A stretch of 47,622 nt of DNA from JBBQWR01 sp038210495 (GTDB lineage: Bacteria; Planctomycetota; Planctomycetia; Pirellulales; DATAWG01), in assembly GCA_038210495.1 (NCBI GenBank), contig JBBQWR010000045.1:1-47622 (forward strand). The letters are read 5' to 3'. Within the stretch, counting starts at the first letter, position 1. Each line of letters opens with the position of its first letter. The notes beneath the pieces are model-generated. The model saw only the letters and a list, made by a program, of their open reading frames with translations. It was not told the origin of the DNA and did no database searches. Positions 31,059 through 38,138 of the stretch are shown here, one piece after another. Made by a program: the position numbers and the translations under genes.

Positions 31059-31793
31059 ATGGCGATGCCCCTTCTTACCTCGCCAACTCCGGAGCAACTG
31101 CTCGCTTGGAAAACGGCCGCGGCCATCACGGCCGTGGGGTGGATCGAGTCGGGCATGGTCGTCGGGCTGGGCAGCGGATCGACGGCCGTGCTGGCGGTCA
31201 GACGAATCGGCGAGCTCCTCGCCGCCGGTGAGCTGCGCGACATCCTGGGCGTGCCGACGTCCACGGCCACCGAGCAAGAAGCACTACGGTTGGGAATCCC
31301 GCTGGCGCCGTTTGACGATCCGCCCTCCGTCGACGTGACGATCGACGGCGCCGATGAAATGGACCCGGAACTGAACTTGATCAAAGGGGGCGGCGGGGCG
31401 CTATTGCGCGAAAAACTCGTCTCGCAAATTAGCCGCCGCGAAATCATCATCGTCGACGAGACCAAGCTTTCGCCGCGACTGGGCACGCACTGGCCGACGC
31501 CCGTCGAGGTGACGCAATTCGCCTGGGGCGCGCAGCGGAGATTTCTGGAAGCGCTCGGCGCTAAAGTAAAGCTGCGGCAAACGGCCGCCGGAGAGACCTA
31601 TCTCACTGATCAAGGCAATCTGATCCTCGACTGCGCGTTCGGGCCAATCGATGATCCCCGAGCCCTGGCCGATCGATTGGCCAACCGAGCGGGGATCGTC
31701 GAGCATGGACTGTTTCTGGGACTAGCCACCGACGCGATCATCGTCGGCAGCCGCGGCCAACAGCATTTGACGGCCCCATCGAAACCGGACTAG
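31059..31793 (+). CDS. rpiA: Ribose-5-phosphate isomerase A
   Basis: A 244-residue RpiA interconverting ribose-5-P and ribulose-5-P. Motifs: GLGSGSTAVLAVRRIG, DVTIDGADEMDPELNLIKGG, GGGALLREKLV, and EEVTQF-like PVEVTQFAW, with catalytic Asp/Lys residues of the family in place. ATG 31059 (MAMPLL) is preferred; ATG 31065 and an upstream frame at 31026 are alternatives. Downstream, rpe follows 117 bp later on the same strand. It likely shares regulation with the zwf operon across the divergent promoter. Confidence 0.96.
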   Translation: MAMPLLTSPTPEQLLAWKTAAAITAVGWIESGMVVGLGSGSTAVLAVRRIGELLAAGELRDILGVPTSTATEQEALRLGIPLAPFDDPPSVDVTIDGADEMDPELNLIKGGGGALLREKLVSQISRREIIIVDETKLSPRLGTHWPTPVEVTQFAWGAQRRFLEALGAKVKLRQTAAGETYLTDQGNLILDCAFGPIDDPRALADRLANRAGIVEHGLFLGLATDAIIVGSRGQQHLTAPSKPD

Positions 31794-31910
31794 TCGTCGG
31801 TGGGTGGTCGCGGTGGTTCGCATGCGACACTGCTGGACAACTCAGCCTTCGGCGCCCGACAATCCAACGCTAGCAAAAAGTAAAACTCTCCCGGGATATC
31901 GGAACCTTTC

Positions 31911-32585
31911 ATGCTTGAACTTGCTCCTTCCATCTTGTCGGCCGACTTCTGCCGGCTGGGCCAGCAGGTGCGCGAAGCGCTCGAGTGGGGCGCGAAGCGA
32001 ATCCACGTCGATGTGATGGACGGCCACTTCGTGCCGAACATCACGATCGGCCCAGCGATTACCGCCGCGATCAAACCGCTGGCCGTCGAGCATGGCGCAA
32101 TCCTCGAAGTCCACTTAATGATCGAGCAGCCCGAGCGGTATCTGGCCGATTTCGCCAAAGCCGGGGGCGATTTGATTCTGGTGCATGTCGAGACCTGCCC
32201 GCACTTGCATCGCACCGTGCAGACGATTCATGAATTGGGGAAGAAAGCGGGGGTCGTGCTCAATCCGGCCACGCCCCTGGTGACGCTGGAGGAAATATTG
32301 CCGGACATCGAGCAGGTGCTGCTCATGACGGTGAACCCGGGCTTCGGGGGCCAATCGTTCATTGCGAGCAGTTTGGAAAAAATTCGCCGCTTAAGCGCGA
32401 CGCTGGCCGAGCGCGGCTTGACGGAGCGGGTCCAGATCGAGGTCGATGGCGGCATTAACGCCGAGACGATCCGCGGGGTGCGCGAAGCCGGTGCGACCGT
32501 CTCGGTGGCGGGTTCAGCCGTGTTCAACACCGCGGCGAGTGTCGCGAAGAATTTGGATGCGCTTCGCGCGGCGGGCGCGGCGTAG
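31911..32585 (+). CDS. rpe: Ribulose-phosphate 3-epimerase
   Basis: A 224-residue TIM-barrel epimerase converting ribulose-5-P to xylulose-5-P. Begins MLELAPSILSADFCRLG; the metal and catalytic motifs VDVMDGHFVPNITIGP, LMIEQPERY, LMTVNPGFGGQSF and VDGGINAETI are all present. It supplies the substrate of the phosphoketolase encoded in the same island. Start is the ATG at 31911, which matches the family. The gene is followed by hairpin GGTGGGC-AAT-GCCCACC. Confidence 0.97.
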   Translation: MLELAPSILSADFCRLGQQVREALEWGAKRIHVDVMDGHFVPNITIGPAITAAIKPLAVEHGAILEVHLMIEQPERYLADFAKAGGDLILVHVETCPHLHRTVQTIHELGKKAGVVLNPATPLVTLEEILPDIEQVLLMTVNPGFGGQSFIASSLEKIRRLSATLAERGLTERVQIEVDGGINAETIRGVREAGATVSVAGSAVFNTAASVAKNLDALRAAGAA

Positions 32586-32602
32586 GGTGGGCAATGCCCA
32601 CC
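32586..32602. repeat. GGTGGGCAATGCCCACC palindrome after rpe
   Basis: A 7-bp perfect inverted repeat around AAT directly behind the rpe stop, followed at 32625-32641 by an imperfect second copy (GGTGGGC AAT GCCCCCG). Such words occur as dispersed spacers in planctomycete genomes. No poly-T tract follows, so a terminator role is not clear. Confidence 0.55.
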
Positions 32603-32658
32603 ATCGCATGACCGTCCCAATATTGGTGGGCAATGCCCCCGCAGCCCAGACTACGAAG

Positions 32659-33411
32659 ATGCCATTCACCATCGAAACCATCGAATTGCAAAAGCGGCAC
32701 GGGTCGCTGGAGGTACTCCGCGGCGTGTCGGTCGCGGTTGCCGAGGGAGAGGTGGCCGTTATCGTCGGGCCCTCGGGGGGCGGCAAGAGCACGTTTTTGC
32801 GGTGCCTCAACGGTCTGGACGTATTTCAAGGTGGCGAGGTGCGGGTCGGCGAGCATCGGCTCGGTCCCGGCGAGCAGAACTCGCAAACGGCGACGACTCT
32901 CAGAAGCATTCGGCGCGAAGTCGGAATGGTGTTTCAGCAGTTCAACCTATTTCCGCACATGTCCGTGCTCGAAAACGTGATCGAGGCGCCGATTCGCGTT
33001 TTGAAATTGCCGCGAGAAGAAGCGGTCGGACGCGCGAAAAAATTGCTCGATCGTGTCGGCTTGGCGGACAAGCTTAATCAGCGGCCCGACCGGCTCTCGG
33101 GCGGCCAGCAGCAGCGCGTGGCGATCGCCCGAGCGCTGGCGATGCAACCGCGAGCCATGCTGTTCGACGAACCGACCAGCTCACTCGATCCGCGGATGAC
33201 GGGCGAAGTGTTGGCCGTGCTGGCCGATCTGGCGGCCGATGGCCAGACGATGATCGTGGTGACGCATGCGATGAATTTCGCCCGCCGCGCCGCGCACCGC
33301 GTGCATGTGTTTCAAGAGGGCAAGGTACTGGAATCGGGTCCGCCGGCCCAAATCTTCGAGGCGCCCGTGCATCCGGCGACGGCGGATTTTGTGCGAGAAT
33401 GCGCGACATAG
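32659..33411 (+). CDS. ABC transporter ATP-binding protein, polar amino-acid type (GlnQ-like), orphan
   Basis: A 250-residue nucleotide-binding subunit. Walker A VGPSGGGKST (36-45), Q-loop FQQFNLFPHMSVLENV, signature LSGGQQQRVAIARAL (146-160), Walker B AMLFDEPTSSLDP (167-179), and switch His VVTHAMNFAR. These, particularly 'FPHMSVLENV', fit importers of polar amino acids. No permease or binding protein is near: rpe is upstream and rplU convergent downstream. It might serve a distant permease. An alternative longer frame overlaps rpe and is not supported. Confidence 0.92.
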   Translation: MPFTIETIELQKRHGSLEVLRGVSVAVAEGEVAVIVGPSGGGKSTFLRCLNGLDVFQGGEVRVGEHRLGPGEQNSQTATTLRSIRREVGMVFQQFNLFPHMSVLENVIEAPIRVLKLPREEAVGRAKKLLDRVGLADKLNQRPDRLSGGQQQRVAIARALAMQPRAMLFDEPTSSLDPRMTGEVLAVLADLAADGQTMIVVTHAMNFARRAAHRVHVFQEGKVLESGPPAQIFEAPVHPATADFVRECAT

Positions 33412-33566
33412 CCGCGGCATCGTGCTGCGGAGTGCAGATCTGCCATTCGCGGAAGCGCGACTCCCCTTTGATGAGGCACTTCGATCGGCGCAAACAAAAC
33501 CCCCGGCGTATTACCGGAGGTGGAACAGTCGGTCGTTTCAAACGCAGCAGGATGCCGCGGCTATGT
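33406..33566. repeat. 23-bp inverted repeat bracketing 115 bp, between ABC ATPase and rplU
   Basis: Bases 33406-33428 and 33544-33566 are inverted complements at 22 of 23 positions, built on ACATAGCCGCGGCATC. The left arm includes the TAG stop codon of the ABC gene and the right arm ends 5 bp before the rplU stop (minus strand). The enclosed 115 bp contain a weak CCCCCGG...CCGGAGG hairpin (about 33501-33527). It could be a small insertion element or a bidirectional terminator. Confidence 0.6.
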
Positions 33567-33570
33567 AGAG

Positions 33571-33885
33571 CTAGCCGGCGGTGATCTTGTTGATCTTTAC
33601 TTTGGTCATCAATTGCCGATGGCCCGTGCGGCGCTTGGAATTTTTGCGGCGGCGATACCACTGGATCACCAGCTTGGGACCCTGCACGAGGCCAACGACC
33701 TCGGCTGTCACCGTCGCCCCGGCGACATGCGGCTTGCCAAAGTGGAGCTTGCTGCCGTCGTTCATGGCCACGACCTGCTCGAACTTAACTTCCGAGCCCG
33801 GCGTCATGCTGCGGTAGTCCACTTCCAGCGTTTGGCCTTCTTCGACTCGATACTGACGTCCACCGTCGGAAATAATTGCGTACAT
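33571..33885 (-). CDS. rplU: Ribosomal protein L21
   Basis: A 104-residue 50S subunit protein. The N-terminal MYAIISDGGRQYRVEEGQTL and C-terminal RRRKNSKRRTGHRQLMTKVK signatures are canonical. It is convergent with the ABC ATPase gene and has no rpmA (L27) behind it, although rplU-rpmA is the usual pair in bacteria. The end reads KVKINKITAG, which is typical. Confidence 0.95.
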   Translation of the reverse strand: MYAIISDGGRQYRVEEGQTLEVDYRSMTPGSEVKFEQVVAMNDGSKLHFGKPHVAGATVTAEVVGLVQGPKLVIQWYRRRKNSKRRTGHRQLMTKVKINKITAG

Positions 33886-34269
33886 GGCGAATGACTGACT
33901 TTGCGCTAAAATAATGGGATATCGCCGCAGTGGCGAGATCGTGGCGAACGATCGATTTGGATCGACCGCGAATCCAATAGTTTACTAATCGACCTTCCGA
34001 TCGTCGAGGCCTCTCCCCGGAGAAAACTTCGATAAACCGCAGTTGATTGCCGCGACCGACGCCCGAGCCGAGCCTTGTATTCCCCGGCAATCCCGATAGA
34101 CTTGAAGGGCCTAACCGATTTTGGCGCAAAATCACGTTGGTAGACCAATCGAGAGCAACGGCCACGCCGGGTAGCTCACGTACGACTAGGCCGACATGGC
34201 GGATTACCCTAGGGTGTTCCACCGCGTCGGTTTTTTTTGGAAACCGCCGAGCGGGATTGAGGGAATCTG
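33886..34269. other. Intergenic region upstream of rplU and small ORF
   Basis: 384 bp with no supported gene; it must hold the rplU promoter (read leftward). I see no clear -35/-10 consensus and name none. A short CGGTTT...AAACCG palindrome occurs near 34226-34246. Confidence 0.4.
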
Positions 34270-34521
34270 ATGTTTCGCGAATCGATTCAAGCGGAACTGC
34301 GCCGTCTCCAGCTTCATCCGGTCAATCTCGACGCGGTTTGCGAGGCCGACGGCGTCGTGTCGCTTCGAGGCAGCCTGCTGGGCGGGTGGCAAGTGCCCAA
34401 GACCGTCGATGGCGCCTGGTTTCTTAAGGTGCTGGCCGGACTGCCCGACCTGGCTGGTCCCGAGGCCACGATGAATGCGTATTTCGAAGCATTCACCGCC
34501 GAGGGAGTGGGTAACGTCTAA
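34270..34521 (+). CDS. Small hypothetical protein
   Basis: An 83-residue ORF with a GAGGGAA sequence 6 nt upstream of ATG 34270. Residues 18-34 (PVNLDAVCEADGVVSLRG) have a faint BON-domain flavour ('V.V..DGVV.L.G'), but the remainder does not follow. Function unknown; coding status is plausible from start context and from MITE-like copy B lying just behind it. Confidence 0.45.
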   Translation: MFRESIQAELRRLQLHPVNLDAVCEADGVVSLRGSLLGGWQVPKTVDGAWFLKVLAGLPDLAGPEATMNAYFEAFTAEGVGNV

Positions 34522-34546
34522 GAATTGCCAACAATATTTCGGGTGG

Positions 34547-34579
34547 CTCGGCTTGAGGCGCCCTCGCCGAAGCCCCGGA
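34547..34579. repeat. REP-like hairpin, CCGGGGCT family copy 5 (imperfect)
   Basis: Reverse orientation: CTTGAGGCGCCCTCGCCGAAG is the complement of the loop of copy 1 with one extra base, flanked by CTCGG and CCCCGGAG arms with mismatches. It marks the left border of MITE-like copy B. Confidence 0.5.
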
Positions 34580-34586
34580 GGGTGGA

Positions 34587-34749
34587 AGCACGAATGACAA
34601 AGGTTTGAAATTGGCTTGTAGCCGCAGTTTCATGGCGTCTCATTTTCGCGACATTAATAGCACTGCTCGCAGCGCCACGTTGAAACCTTAGTCATTTGTC
34701 ATTTAAGCATTCGTCATTGATCAGACATTGGGTAATTCGTCATTCGTCA
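34587..34749. repeat. MITE-like dispersed repeat, copy B
   Basis: Shortest of the three copies (~163 bp). The left terminal words have decayed to CACGAATGACAAAGG, while the middle (GCGTCTCATTTTCGCGACAT, then CACTGCTCGCAGCGC) and the right (TTAGTCATTTGTCATTTAAG, CATTGATCAGACATTGGG) parts match copies A and C. Confidence 0.78.
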
Positions 34750-34825
34750 ACTCATAGTTTGAGCGGTCGCCGATTGTCGGCGATCCGATTCCAGGACGCG
34801 GTAGGCGGTTTAAGGCAAGTGAGGC

Positions 34826-35677
34826 ATGTTGATCCATGTGGGCCATGAAATAGTTTTTGACTTTCCCGCGCCGACGCCGGTCGTCGTGATGCTCTATCTG
34901 CATCCGTCGCGCGACGCGACCGTCACGAAACCCGAATGTTTGGAAGTGGAGCCGGCGGTCCCCGTTTGGCAATTCATCGATTCATACGGCAATCGTTGCG
35001 GCCGGGTGCTTGCTCCGGCTGGCCGGGTGGTATTTCGTAACGACGCGATCGTGAGCGATTGTGGCTTGCCCGATCTGCAAGTCCCAGGCGCGACTCAGGC
35101 GCCGGTGCAGGACTTGCCGCCCGAAACGCTCATGTATTTGCTCGCCAGTCGCTACTGCGAGGTCGACAGCGAGCTGAAGGAAATCGCCTGGGGGCTCTTC
35201 GGTTCCACCGCTCCTGGATGGCCGCGAGTCGAAGCGATCACGGAATTCGTGCATCGGCACATTCGTTTCGACTACAACCACGCCCGGGCCACTCGCACGG
35301 CCCTGGACATCTATCGCGAGCGGGTGGGCGTCTGTCGCGACTACATGCATCTGGCGATCACACTCTGCCGCTGCATGAACATTCCGGCCCGGTATTGCAC
35401 CGGCTACCTGGGAGATATCGGCGTGCCGGTCGCGCCGTACCCGATGGATTTCAGCGCATGGTTCGAGGCGTATCTGGGTGGTCAGTGGTACGCCTTCGAC
35501 GCTCGCAACCGGATTCCGCGGATTGGCCGGGTCTTGATGGCCCGAGGGCGCGACGCGGCCGACGTGGCGATCACCACGACATTCGGCTTCCATCAGTTAT
35601 ATTCGTTCCGCGTGTGGACCGAAGAAACGCCTGAAAATTCGCCCGGACTGCAACTGCAAACCGCAACAGGAGCGTGA
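34826..35677 (+). CDS. Transglutaminase-like protein, partner of Anbu
   Basis: A 283-residue protein with an N-terminal beta-domain (LIHVGHEIVFDFPAPTPVVV) and a C-terminal transglutaminase core: GVCRDYMHLAITLCRCMNIP with nucleophile Cys170, then YLGDIGVPVAPYP and MDFSAWFEAYLGGQWYAFDA with Asp225. The His of the usual 'HAW' motif is Ser210 here, and the residue after the Asp is followed by Asn228 rather than His. These suggest a variant or inactive site; some relatives also show 'FSAW'. Its 3' end is 5 nt before the Anbu GTG start, so the two are co-translated, a known pairing for the Anbu cluster. Confidence 0.88.
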   Translation: MLIHVGHEIVFDFPAPTPVVVMLYLHPSRDATVTKPECLEVEPAVPVWQFIDSYGNRCGRVLAPAGRVVFRNDAIVSDCGLPDLQVPGATQAPVQDLPPETLMYLLASRYCEVDSELKEIAWGLFGSTAPGWPRVEAITEFVHRHIRFDYNHARATRTALDIYRERVGVCRDYMHLAITLCRCMNIPARYCTGYLGDIGVPVAPYPMDFSAWFEAYLGGQWYAFDARNRIPRIGRVLMARGRDAADVAITTTFGFHQLYSFRVWTEETPENSPGLQLQTATGA

Positions 35678-35682
35678 CGTCC

Positions 35683-36450
35683 GTGACATATTGTTTGGGA
35701 ATCATGACGAAGGAGGGGCTGATCCTGGCCTCGGACTCGCGGACGAATGCCGGTTCGGACGACGTGAGCGTTTATCCCAAGATGCACAGTTTCGTTCAGC
35801 CGGGGGAGCGCGTCTTCATTCTGCTGTCGAGTGGAAGCCTGTCCCTATCGCAGTCTGTCGTCACGCTACTGCGCAGAGATTTCGAAAAGGGGGTCGGTCT
35901 CGCCGCGGCCGCCAATATGTATGACGCGGCGCGGGCGGTCGGCGAGCAGGTTCGCGCGGTGTCCGAAATCGATCGACGCGCACTCGAGCGAGATGGATAT
36001 CGCTATAACATCCATTTCATCTTGGGAGGGCAAATCCGCGGCGAGCGGCATGGCTTGTACCTCGTCTATCCGCAGGGCAATCCACAGGCGGCGGAGGAAG
36101 AATCGCCCTATCTGCAAATCGGCGAATGCAAATACGGTCGGCCGATCCTCGACCGCGGCATCCGCTATTCCCAAACGTCGCTCGTCGAAGCCGCCAAGTA
36201 CGCGCTGATTTCCATCGATTCGACGATGCGCTCGAACGTGACCGTCGGCCCGCCGATCGATTTGGCTCTGTACAACACGAACGATTTCGAGATCACGCGC
36301 CGCCGCCGGTTTGTCGCGGACGACCCGGAGTTGCGAACCGTTCGGGCGCGTTGGGAGCAAGCCTTGCGAGGGGCGATGAAAGAAATGCCGGCCGTTCAAT
36401 TCGACGTCCCCCCGGCCGAAGGTCAGGAGAAAAAGGCCGCGAATTCGTGA
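35683..36450 (+). CDS. Proteasome-like protease, Anbu (BPH) type
   Basis: A 255-residue member of the ancestral proteasome beta-subunit (Anbu) family, an Ntn-hydrolase. Starting at GTG 35683, Met1 is followed by Thr2, which would become the N-terminal nucleophile after Met removal (TYCLGIMTKEG). The GTG at 35674 has no room for a Shine-Dalgarno, whereas AGGAG at 35668-35672 suits 35683. The ASDSRTNAGSDDVSVYPKMH stretch and the long C-terminal helices agree with Anbu. Only the transglutaminase partner is present; the ATP-grasp and alpha-E proteins that usually accompany Anbu are not seen in this window. Confidence 0.93.
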   Translation: MTYCLGIMTKEGLILASDSRTNAGSDDVSVYPKMHSFVQPGERVFILLSSGSLSLSQSVVTLLRRDFEKGVGLAAAANMYDAARAVGEQVRAVSEIDRRALERDGYRYNIHFILGGQIRGERHGLYLVYPQGNPQAAEEESPYLQIGECKYGRPILDRGIRYSQTSLVEAAKYALISIDSTMRSNVTVGPPIDLALYNTNDFEITRRRRFVADDPELRTVRARWEQALRGAMKEMPAVQFDVPPAEGQEKKAANS

Positions 36451-36688
36451 CGCCGACGCTAGCCTCACCGTCTCTTTTGAACGCCGCAACCGCCCCAAAC
36501 ATGTAATAGTTTGGTAATCGCGACTCAATCGGTCGCATTCGATCTTGCCCGCCTCAAGGCAAAATATACGATTGGGGTTAGTCGGGCGGTGGCATTGATG
36601 TTCAGCTAGCTTGGCCTTTCTTTTTTGACGAAGTGTTGAGGCGATTTGGGCTCTGACATTCGCCAGACGTTTTACAAGTCAGGTCCCC

Positions 36689-37873
36689 GTGGAACAATCG
36701 AAGATGACATGGCAGCAGCAGTCGACGGCAATTCGGCGCGACGAAGAATTAAGCACGGCGCCGGCGATTCCTGTCCTCAAGTTCGGCGCGAGTGACAGCT
36801 TCTATACGGAACTCCGCCGGCGCGTCGATCAATATTTTCTAGCGACGGGCAAGAGTCGTCGAGACAGCCCGCGGATGTACATGAAAACCGCGATCATTCT
36901 CGCGTGGTTCGTCGCGAGCTACGCGCTGCTCGTGTTCGGCATGGGACCCTGGTGGATGGCCATCCCCGTTACGGTGCTCTTGGGAATCTCGATGGCCGCG
37001 ATCGGATTCAACATTCAGCACGATGGCGGACATCATGCCTACTCCGCGCGCGCTTGGATCAATCGGATGATGGCGATGAGTCTCGATATGCTGGGCGGAA
37101 GTTCTTATCTCTGGGCCCGCAAACACAACGGCATTCATCACGCCTACGCCAATATCACGGGGCACGACGACGACATCAACCTGGGAGTCTTCGCCCGGTT
37201 GTCGCCCCACCAAAAACGACTGCCTCTGCATTGCCTCCAGCAATACTACATGTGGGCGCTGTACGGATTCCTGCCGCTGAAGTGGCAGCTTTACGACGAC
37301 TTCCGAGATTTCGTCGTGGCTCGCAGCGGCGGTCAACATTACGATCGGCCCAAAGGCTGGGATCTGGCGGTATTCTTCGGCGGAAAAGGAGTATTCTTTA
37401 CGCTGGCGCTGTTGATTCCGTTGCTGATGCACTCGCTTTGGGTCGTCCTGCTGTATTACGTGGCGGCTTCGATCGTGCAAGGCGTGATGTTGGGCGTTGT
37501 ATTCCAAATGGCCCATTGCGTCGAGGAAGCCGACTTTCCGCTGCCGAGTCCGGACACGGGGCGGATGGAGATAAGTTGGGCCGCTCATCAAGTCGAGACG
37601 ACCGTAAATTTCGCCCGCCAGAGTCGCTGGCTTTCATGGTTGGTCGGTGGCTTGAATTTTCAAATCGAGCATCACCTGTTTCCGCAGATCTGCCATGTTC
37701 ACTATCCGCAGTTGGCCCCGCTCGTGGAGCAGACCTGTCAAGAATTCGGCTTGCGATACAGGGCGCAAGAAACTTTGCGGGCCAGCATCGTGTCGCACTT
37801 TCGCTGGTTGCGGCGGATGGGTTCGCCCGAGCGAACCGCGGCCCCATCCACTCCGGACATCGCGACCGCCTGA
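36689..37873 (+). CDS. Membrane fatty-acid desaturase, DesA/COG3239 type
   Basis: A 394-residue di-iron desaturase. Three histidine boxes: HDGGHH (111-116), HNGIHH (146-151) and QIEHH (325-329), the last with Gln in the first place as in front-end and linoleoyl-CoA desaturases. Membrane segments flank them (about 66-106 and 236-270). No cytochrome b5 domain is fused. It probably introduces a double bond into acyl lipids. Start GTG 36689; ATG 36704 is an in-frame alternative. It stands alone on its strand, followed by a perfect hairpin. Confidence 0.92.
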   Translation: MEQSKMTWQQQSTAIRRDEELSTAPAIPVLKFGASDSFYTELRRRVDQYFLATGKSRRDSPRMYMKTAIILAWFVASYALLVFGMGPWWMAIPVTVLLGISMAAIGFNIQHDGGHHAYSARAWINRMMAMSLDMLGGSSYLWARKHNGIHHAYANITGHDDDINLGVFARLSPHQKRLPLHCLQQYYMWALYGFLPLKWQLYDDFRDFVVARSGGQHYDRPKGWDLAVFFGGKGVFFTLALLIPLLMHSLWVVLLYYVAASIVQGVMLGVVFQMAHCVEEADFPLPSPDTGRMEISWAAHQVETTVNFARQSRWLSWLVGGLNFQIEHHLFPQICHVHYPQLAPLVEQTCQEFGLRYRAQETLRASIVSHFRWLRRMGSPERTAAPSTPDIATA

Positions 37874-37892
37874 ACGGCAAACAACCCCATTT

Positions 37893-37934
37893 CTGGCTCC
37901 CCTCTCCCCGGATTACCGGGGAGAGGGGAGCCAG
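37893..37934. terminator. Perfect 19-bp hairpin after the desaturase gene
   Basis: The arm CTGGCTCCCCTCTCCCCGG (37893-37911) and its exact complement (37916-37934) enclose an ATTA loop. It begins 20 bp behind the desaturase stop and could stop transcription, although no run of T follows, so it may be a REP-like element rather than a rho-independent terminator. The sequence recalls a common dispersed spacer in planctomycetes. Confidence 0.65.
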
Positions 37935-38138
37935 GAAATTCTGTTCTTCCCTCCTCGGGCTCCCTGGCGGTTTTGTGAGGGCTTCTAAAAAAATCACCGT
38001 AGTGGATAATGTACGGCTGGCCGCAGTTCGGCTATAAGAATGGGCATTCGGTCTCGCAGTGGGCTGTTGGCAAACCACCGGATCGAGCTCGGCCGTTGGG
38101 CCCTACCTCCGTCGCTTTTGAATTACGAGGTTTGTGTC

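Larger units (their letters stand above)
34522..34825. other. Intergenic region carrying MITE-like copy B
   Basis: 304 bp between the small ORF and the transglutaminase gene; apart from hairpin copy 5 and the repeat, nothing recognisable. Confidence 0.6.
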
